Positions 58,342 through 64,000 of a stretch of 64,000 nt of DNA are shown here, in pieces (the first letter of the stretch is position 1; each line of letters begins with the position of its first letter). Under the pieces are notes generated by a model that was not told the DNA's origin, did no database searches, and worked only from the letters and a program-made list of their open reading frames with translations. The position numbers were made by a program, and so were the translations under genes. This stretch comes from Candidatus Poribacteria bacterium (lineage in GTDB: Bacteria; Poribacteria; WGA-4E; PCPOR2b): the NCBI GenBank assembly GCA_003635265.1, contig PYIZ01000038.1, positions 24,986 to 88,985 on the forward strand, in the 5' to 3' direction.

Positions 58342-58758
58342 CTACGGATTCGGCGGTGAGGTACAGATGAGAACCTCCATCGTCTCGTTTCCTGTGTTCT
58401 CAATGCCGTGTTCGCACCATGGCGGCAGATGGATAAAGGTGCCTTCCTCCACATCAATTTTCTCGCCGGCAAGTGTCATGACGCCTTTTCCACGTATAAC
58501 AACGTAGCACTCTTCGGTGTGGTGGCTGCCCGGTTCTAGCACAACGTGCGGGGGAATATAGAACATCACCAATCCAAGATTCTGAGCGGGCGCCTTGGGA
58601 TTGGCGGGGTGGACGATACGCACACCAATTCCTTCGCAGTCGGGATATTTCACCGGCACACCGTCTTGTGCTCTGACAACATTGGGGAGTACCTTTTCTC
58701 TCGGCTTGGGAAATGGTGGCTCGCCTTGGTAACCTTTGAACATAGTAATCTTTGCCAT
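58342..58758 (-). CDS. cupin domain protein
   Basis: LEPGSHHTEECYVVIRGKGVMTLAGEKIDVEEGTFIHLPPWCEHGIENTG. Confidence 0.92.
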   Translation of the reverse strand: MAKITMFKGYQGEPPFPKPREKVLPNVVRAQDGVPVKYPDCEGIGVRIVHPANPKAPAQNLGLVMFYIPPHVVLEPGSHHTEECYVVIRGKGVMTLAGEKIDVEEGTFIHLPPWCEHGIENTGNETMEVLICTSPPNP

Positions 58759-58895
58759 TGTTATTACCTCACTTGTTGGTTCATTAGTTCAGTGGTTCAT
58801 TGGTTCATCAAACCAATAAATCCTATACTTAGTAATAAAACGTAAAACGTGATGCGTAAGAAGAATAATTCGTAAGCTATGCACATTGCGCTCCT

Positions 58896-58923
58896 CCCCG
58901 ATAAATCGGGATCCAAAGCAACT
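58896..58923. repeat. CCCCGATAAATCGGG-type repeat nested inside a GCTCCT/GGAGC hairpin
   Basis: CCCCGATAAATCGGGATCCAAAGCAACT between GCTCCT and GGAGC; related uninterrupted copy ACTCCTCTGGAGC at about 58962-58975. Confidence 0.8.
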
Positions 58924-59084
58924 GGAGCGTAGGATTGCCCCATCATTGTTCTATAGACATATCACTCCTCTGGAGCGAAAGACACGTCAACTTCGATAGA
59001 AAACCGATGGATCTTCAACGTCTAGCAACTTGGGGTATGATAGCATAAATCTTCTATTCCGATCAATGTTAAGATAACACTCGC

Positions 59085-59453
59085 TCAACCTCTGATTGCC
59101 ACCCACAAGAGACAGCCCCAACCGATGATAAAGGCAACTCCGCCGATCGGTGTTATTGCACCGAGCCAGCGGACACCGGTTAGTGATAGGATATAGAGGC
59201 TGCCCGAAAAAATAACGATGCCCGCCACGAATAACCACCCAGAGGCGGTGATCAGTTGGCTACTCCACTGCGACGCAGCCCAAGCGCCGGCGATCAGGCC
59301 CAGCGCATGATACATCTGATAGCGCACTGCAACCTCAAAGACTTGGAACATATCTGGTGATAGTCGTGTTTTCAGGGCATGGGCAGCAAAGGCACCTGTT
59401 ATCACAGCGATCAGTGCAAAACCAGAACCGAACGCAAAGAAAAGGCGTGACAT
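59085..59453 (-). CDS. DUF423 family membrane protein
   Basis: GAFAAHALKTRLSPDMFQVFEVAVRYQMYHALGLI, FSGSLYILSLTGVRWLGAITPIGGVAFIIGW. Confidence 0.92.
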   Translation of the reverse strand: MSRLFFAFGSGFALIAVITGAFAAHALKTRLSPDMFQVFEVAVRYQMYHALGLIAGAWAASQWSSQLITASGWLFVAGIVIFSGSLYILSLTGVRWLGAITPIGGVAFIIGWGCLLWVAIRG

Positions 59454-59572
59454 ATCTTCTCCTTCTCCAATTATCAATCATAGGGACACGATGAAACCCG
59501 CGTCTATACAAATATTCACAGAAGAACGCAGTCAGATTCAAACAAAAATCCTTCCCATTGTCTCAACAGCTT

Positions 59573-60439
59573 TCAAAACGGTGTGTTCGCTCCCGCCTCC
59601 GAACCTTCAGACGGTGTCTCTGAATCGGCGTATTCTGAATCAGCACCTTCCTCATTCAGTGTGAGAGGAGGTTCAGGACTTGCGGGGACCTCACTGGTTT
59701 GTGCGGCAGCCTCCAGTTGTTGGATACGCTCCACCAACTCCTTGAAAAGCTCTGGTGTGGAAGCACCAGCTTGTAATTCCGCAGAGAGTTGGGTCCACTG
59801 TAACTCGGTCATATCGTTACGGGATTCAACAGCGTAGCGACGTTTGACATAGTTCCAAAAATCGGACTTTGTGATACCCTGTTCTTCCAGTTTACCTTCC
59901 AGTTTGGTAGCCATTGAAAACGCTGCTTTCTGCGCGTTAGAAATCTGGCCCGTCGAAGCTGCGCTCGGTAAGCCCATCTGAGCCGTTTCACCCCCTGCTT
60001 GCCGATGGAGGTAGAAGTTCAGTACCTCCTTGATGACCGTGACGGGGAGTAGCTGTTTGACGGCGTTGCGCTGCGCTTTGTGGATCGCCTTCGTGAACGC
60101 ATGGGGATCCTCGCGATTGCCCATCCGTTTGGGCTGCTCGTACGCCCCGTAGCGTGATGAACCAGTTACGGTATCTGTCGCCTTGGCGGTAGCAAGCCAA
60201 GAATGTTCCCGTTCTTCGTACTGCACATCGTCAACCTGAATTCCGCCTCGACGATTTGCAGCTTCGTTTATCCCCGCAAGCGTTAATCCCTCAACCGTCT
60301 TCCCACCTTGCTTAAACGAGTAGACGTAATCTTGAATGGATTGCCCCGTCATCATTTCGACAATCGCTTGGTCATCGACCTGATCTAAGACCTCGTAGTC
60401 CGCGACAGGCACAAGCTCATTTTTCATATCTTCAGCCAT
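59573..60439 (-). CDS. hypothetical protein, possible ssDNA-annealing-like
   Basis: VEGLTLAGINEAANRRGGIQV, DTVTGSSRYGAYEQP, HAFTKAIHKAQRNAVKQLLPVTV. Confidence 0.6.
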   Translation of the reverse strand: MAEDMKNELVPVADYEVLDQVDDQAIVEMMTGQSIQDYVYSFKQGGKTVEGLTLAGINEAANRRGGIQVDDVQYEEREHSWLATAKATDTVTGSSRYGAYEQPKRMGNREDPHAFTKAIHKAQRNAVKQLLPVTVIKEVLNFYLHRQAGGETAQMGLPSAASTGQISNAQKAAFSMATKLEGKLEEQGITKSDFWNYVKRRYAVESRNDMTELQWTQLSAELQAGASTPELFKELVERIQQLEAAAQTSEVPASPEPPLTLNEEGADSEYADSETPSEGSEAGANTPF

Positions 60440-60582
60440 TTTTCTCCTCCAGTAAATTGGTTCATTAGCCCATTGGTTCGTTAGATTGATGAATTTTATA
60501 ACCTAGCAAAACCTGAAACGTGATGCGCAAAAAGCAACGGAGCGGGCCAGATGCCCAACCTATAGGTACGTGTACAGGTCAC

Positions 60583-60599
60583 GGCATACGGCATATGCC
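60583..60599. repeat. variant GGCATACGGCATATGCC hairpin
   Basis: Same flanks (ACGGCATA...TATGCCTAnTACTA) as the other three copies. Confidence 0.8.
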
Positions 60600-60762
60600 T
60601 ATTACTAGGATAGGAACATGGAATATTGTAACAGATATTATAACAAATGTCAACATAAAGTTCCCATCTGTTAAAAGCGTTCCATATATACTAACAGCTT
60701 GTTGTCACGTCCAATCGAATCGAAAACTTGGTAACTTCCGGAGTGATTCTGTGGTTGAACGT

Positions 60763-61323
60763 TCACCACCGCATCGCAGCCTCACGATAGAGCGCAATCT
60801 GCTGCATACTGCGACGGATCTCAAGCTGGATTGACTTCCGTTGTCGGTTGGCATCTTTGATGATGATCGGCGCACGGAGTATATTGGTCATTGTAACCGC
60901 TCCCGACTGAAAGAAAATCCACATCTGCTGCTCGGTGTAGGGATTGACAATGTACTCCTGATCCGGCTCAAAGAAATCATACTTCGGGTATTCCAGTTCA
61001 ATTGTTTTGTCGTACCCGTCTAACACCAATTCTGGCGGTGCGGACTTCGGCGAATAGCCGCTGAGTTTGCATCGCTGAATCCGTATCGGGCTGCCGGATT
61101 TGTTGATAAGCCGCAGGGACACAATGATTGCAATACGATGATTATCATCACGGTTGATAAACCACGTATCATCTGTAATGGCTTCAATGGTGAATCCGGG
61201 AATCTGGCGTTTCTGATGATAGACAGCCGCAAACGCAATGACTGCTCCGATGCCAACAAGTGTCCAGAGACCGGTCGGCGTCGATAGGAATTCGAGCAGC
61301 TGTTTGAATATTTGTTCTAGCAC
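60763..61323 (-). CDS. hypothetical membrane-anchored protein
   Basis: TM helix GLWTLVGIGAVIAFAAVYH; no recognised domain. Confidence 0.7.
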   Translation of the reverse strand: MLEQIFKQLLEFLSTPTGLWTLVGIGAVIAFAAVYHQKRQIPGFTIEAITDDTWFINRDDNHRIAIIVSLRLINKSGSPIRIQRCKLSGYSPKSAPPELVLDGYDKTIELEYPKYDFFEPDQEYIVNPYTEQQMWIFFQSGAVTMTNILRAPIIIKDANRQRKSIQLEIRRSMQQIALYREAAMRW

Positions 61324-61436
61324 CTCGCCTCCTCTCCTTAGTTCATTAGTTCAAGAGTTCACTAGTTCATTAATGAACCCATGCACCAATACTATCAACA
61401 GTTGCAAACTCGCACCATTGGTTATGATTTCACTCC

Positions 61437-62114
61437 TCAATCAGGGGCACCGGTCATCGGTACAAAGCGAACGCCGCTAACGGTTTTGCACTCAATACCG
61501 TGCTCGGTCCTGTGAATCCGAACCAGATCTTGATGATAGTCACCGATCGGCAGTATCATGAGGCCGCCCTCCTCCAACTGCTTGATGAGACGATTCGGTA
61601 GCTTCTTCGGAGCAGCGGTCACAATTATCCGGTCGTAGGGCGCGTATTTTTCCCAACCGTAGTAGCCGTTGCCACATCTTTTATGGATATTTCGATAGCC
61701 GAAATCTTCAAACCGTTTCGACGCACTCTCCGCAAGTTCGGGGAGAATCTCGACGGTGTAGACCTGTTCAACTATTTCCGCTAAGACAGCGGTTTGATAC
61801 CCGCACCCTGTGCCGATCTCCAACACTTTTGACGATGTGTTCAACTCCAGCAGCTCGGTCATCAGCGCGACGATGTAGGGCTGAGAGATTGTTTGGTCAC
61901 ACTGAATTGGCATCGCATTGTCTTCGTAGGCAGCGTTCATGCTATCTGGATCGACGAATAGATGCCGTGGCACCTTCCGCATGACCTCTAGCACCCTTTT
62001 GTCTTTAACCCCGCGCTTTCGGATCTGTTCATCCACCATCTTCTCGCGCAAATCGGCGTAGTCGTCACTCACTAGTTCGTTCTGTGGATTTTTACGGCGG
62101 AAAAACATTGTCAA
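61437..62114 (-). CDS. pcm: protein-L-isoaspartate O-methyltransferase
   Basis: DQTISQPYIVALMTELLELNTSSKVLEIGTGCGYQTAVLAEI, YDRIIVTAAPKKLPNRLIKQLEEGGLMILPIG. Confidence 0.96.
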   Translation of the reverse strand: MTMFFRRKNPQNELVSDDYADLREKMVDEQIRKRGVKDKRVLEVMRKVPRHLFVDPDSMNAAYEDNAMPIQCDQTISQPYIVALMTELLELNTSSKVLEIGTGCGYQTAVLAEIVEQVYTVEILPELAESASKRFEDFGYRNIHKRCGNGYYGWEKYAPYDRIIVTAAPKKLPNRLIKQLEEGGLMILPIGDYHQDLVRIHRTEHGIECKTVSGVRFVPMTGAPD

Positions 62115-62216
62115 TTACCTGACTTTTTGGCGACGTTCGAGAGATTGGTTTCTATTTTTTCTTTTTCGTATCCTGCTACAGATGAAGAACTCTAAAGGTT
62201 AAGCGGAAATCGGAGA

Positions 62217-62840
62217 TTACTGGAGTATGATTATTTTGGATGTTACTCCACCAACAAGGTCCCTAATCAATTCACCGTACAATCTTTCCGCATTTTTTTC
62301 GACGAAATATGGCATCCCATCTTCGATCCCTATTGATGCCGTTCCTCCCCTGCCAAATGTTCTGTTCCGACTGCTTAATCGCTGCCATAGTCTCTCACCT
62401 GTCTCGGTAGAAAACAGCTTGGCTGTGCAAACAACTTTGAGCTCCACTATATGACCGCCGCCACTGCCGCCATCTATTTCTGCTATTTCCATGAAATTAG
62501 ATGCAGAAATAGTCCCGACGAGTACAGCGGGGACTTTAAATTGTTCTCCAATGGCTTTGATGGTTGCAGCGTCGAGTGCTTGCCGATTGACTGCTTCTAG
62601 CACGGTATCCAAATCTCCTAACGCAAGGATTTCTATTTCGCCTTGCGTCTTGGAGATTGATTCTATGAAGTATTGCGTTGCCAGTGTACCGATTGAACCT
62701 TTTACATTCTTTAGGGTAAATGAAACGACCCCTACCCGTTTATATGGCGTGAGATCTAGGTTGGGGCGATACTCAATTTCTTTCGTTCCACAGCCACATA
62801 CTAACAAACATAGCATAAAACCAATAAACCGTTTCACCAT
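62217..62840 (-). CDS. hypothetical lipoprotein
   Basis: MVKRFIGFMLCLLVCGCGTKE lipobox. Confidence 0.75.
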   Translation of the reverse strand: MVKRFIGFMLCLLVCGCGTKEIEYRPNLDLTPYKRVGVVSFTLKNVKGSIGTLATQYFIESISKTQGEIEILALGDLDTVLEAVNRQALDAATIKAIGEQFKVPAVLVGTISASNFMEIAEIDGGSGGGHIVELKVVCTAKLFSTETGERLWQRLSSRNRTFGRGGTASIGIEDGMPYFVEKNAERLYGELIRDLVGGVTSKIIILQ

Positions 62841-62854
62841 TGTCTCAGTTCCTT

Positions 62855-63178
62855 TCAATGGCTACTAGACTCTCTTCCGGTCGGGCATTGGGCTCGCAAC
62901 ATGCACTTCTCACACTGGGGTGTCTTTTGGCATACCCGGGCACCGTGACGTACGATCAGGGCATGATATTGATTGAACAACTGGAAGTCGTGAGGGAGGT
63001 TTTCCATGAAAACCCTTCGCAGCCTGCCGTAATGGAACTTGCCGCTGAACCACCCCAACCGTTCCAATAAACGGTAGGTATAGGTATCAACGACGAAACT
63101 CGGCTTTTTAGCAGCGTAAAGCAGAATCGAGTCGGCTGTCTCTTCACCGATACCATAAATCGAAAGCAGCTCTTCCCT
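62855..63178 (-). pseudogene. endonuclease III-like (HhH-GPD, Fe-S) DNA glycosylase, 5' part lost to IS insertion
   Basis: Open frame REELLSIYGIGEETADSILLYAAKKPSFVVDTYTYRLLERLGW...CQKTPQCEKCMLRAQC running into the IS end at about 63181. Confidence 0.82.
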
Positions 63179-63180
63179 GA

Positions 63181-64000
63181 GAGCCTGTTTTAAAAGTCAT
63201 TTGATACGGTTTTGCATCAAGTAAATGGAAGCAATGTACACCATCGCTTCAGCGGTTTCGGCAGAGCGTTCATAGTCCAAAGTCAATCGGCGAAACCGAC
63301 CGAACCAAGAAAAGGTGCGTTCCACAATCCAACGTAATGGAACGACCACAAATCCCGATTGCCTAAGAGATGGGGCAATGTCCAATTGACACTGATGCGC
63401 CATATATAACCAGTCGCCTAATTTTCCACGATAGCCAGCATCGGCGCAGACTAACTGAATCGTTATGTGCCACCTAAAGATTTCTGTTAATAACTCTATT
63501 GCGACTCGGTTATCACTGATATTTGCATCAGTGACCTTCACCCGCAATGGAATGCCAATTGTATCGGTGACTATGTGGCGTTTACGACCTTTGACTTTCT
63601 TATGTGCATCAAAGCCGCGAGTATCTGCCAGTTCGGTCGTTTTAACGGATTGGCTGTCAATGATAGCTACTGTCGGTGAAGGTGCTTTGCCAATATCACA
63701 ACGGATTTGCTCGTGAAGTGCTTGATGAATCATAAGCCATGTGCCATCAGTTTTCCATTTTCTGAAATGGAAGTAGACCGTTTGCCATGGCGGCATCTGA
63801 TGCGGGAGCATTCGCCATTGACACCCTGATTTGACTATATAAAAGATAGCGTTGATAATTGCACGCATCTTCCACTTGAGAGGTCTACCTACCGGCGAAG
63901 GTTTTGGCAGATAAGGTAACAGTCGGCACCATTGGGCATCCGTCAAATCCGTGGGATAGTTTGTTTGGGTCATGTTTATGCCTTTCATTGGAGTTGGATT
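63181..64000 (-). mobile_element. IS5-family-like insertion sequence (continues past window end)
   Basis: Left end GAGCCTGTTTTAAAAGTCAT abuts the broken glycosylase gene; transposase inside. Confidence 0.8.
63197..63973 (-). CDS. IS5-family transposase
   Basis: YPTDLTDAQWCRLLPYLP, RAIINAIFYIVKSGCQWRMLP, AIIDSQSVKT, GRKRHIVTDTIG, WIVERTFSWFGRFRRLTLDYER. Confidence 0.95.
   Translation of the reverse strand: MTQTNYPTDLTDAQWCRLLPYLPKPSPVGRPLKWKMRAIINAIFYIVKSGCQWRMLPHQMPPWQTVYFHFRKWKTDGTWLMIHQALHEQIRCDIGKAPSPTVAIIDSQSVKTTELADTRGFDAHKKVKGRKRHIVTDTIGIPLRVKVTDANISDNRVAIELLTEIFRWHITIQLVCADAGYRGKLGDWLYMAHQCQLDIAPSLRQSGFVVVPLRWIVERTFSWFGRFRRLTLDYERSAETAEAMVYIASIYLMQNRIK

Noticed and set aside
1-64000. 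tRNA or rRNA genes
   Set aside because: No convincing T-loop (GGTTCGAATCC) with acceptor-stem context or rRNA signature was seen by eye; tRNAscan-SE would be decisive.
1-64000. RAYT/TnpA_REP gene to explain the palindromes
   Set aside because: No Y1 transposase-like ORF was recognised in the window; the only intact transposase is IS5-like.

Overview
This looks like a bacterial chromosome segment. The gene content (seven PhyH-type dioxygenases, two enolase-superfamily enzymes, two RraA-like proteins, two Gfo/Idh/MocA oxidoreductases, plus many short palindromic intergenic repeats) resembles Poribacteria/Latescibacteria-type genomes; that taxonomic guess is inference. From left to right it contains: a tandem triplet of paralogous lipoproteins separated by hairpin repeats; a decayed AAA-ATPase start next to a small partner ORF; a ~1.2 kb non-coding region with a DnaA-box cluster and a consensus promoter; a plus-strand catabolic island (PhyH/RraA/enolase/EamA/enolase/PhyH/PhyH/isomerase); a minus-strand mixed region (TolB-like, PepA, HldE-like, PhyH, TPR, carbonic anhydrase, FRG-TPR, oxidoreductases, beta-lactamase-like, ADH, GH-like, sialidase-like, PbpC); a housekeeping block (PcrA/UvrD, GatC, GatA, Uma2, CtpA, HisF); a second minus-strand block (TPP enzyme, NUDIX, PhyH, XPB-like helicase, FolK); and a right-hand accessory stretch (decayed nuclease-like ORF, inverted-repeat elements, MNT/HEPN, GH3, RraA, cupin, Pcm, and an IS5-like element that truncates an endonuclease III-like gene). 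The most unusual signal is in the intergenic DNA. Several unrelated palindromic families recur, and in at least four cases one copy is intact while another carries extra DNA exactly at the hairpin apex. In two cases that extra DNA is itself another palindrome family.
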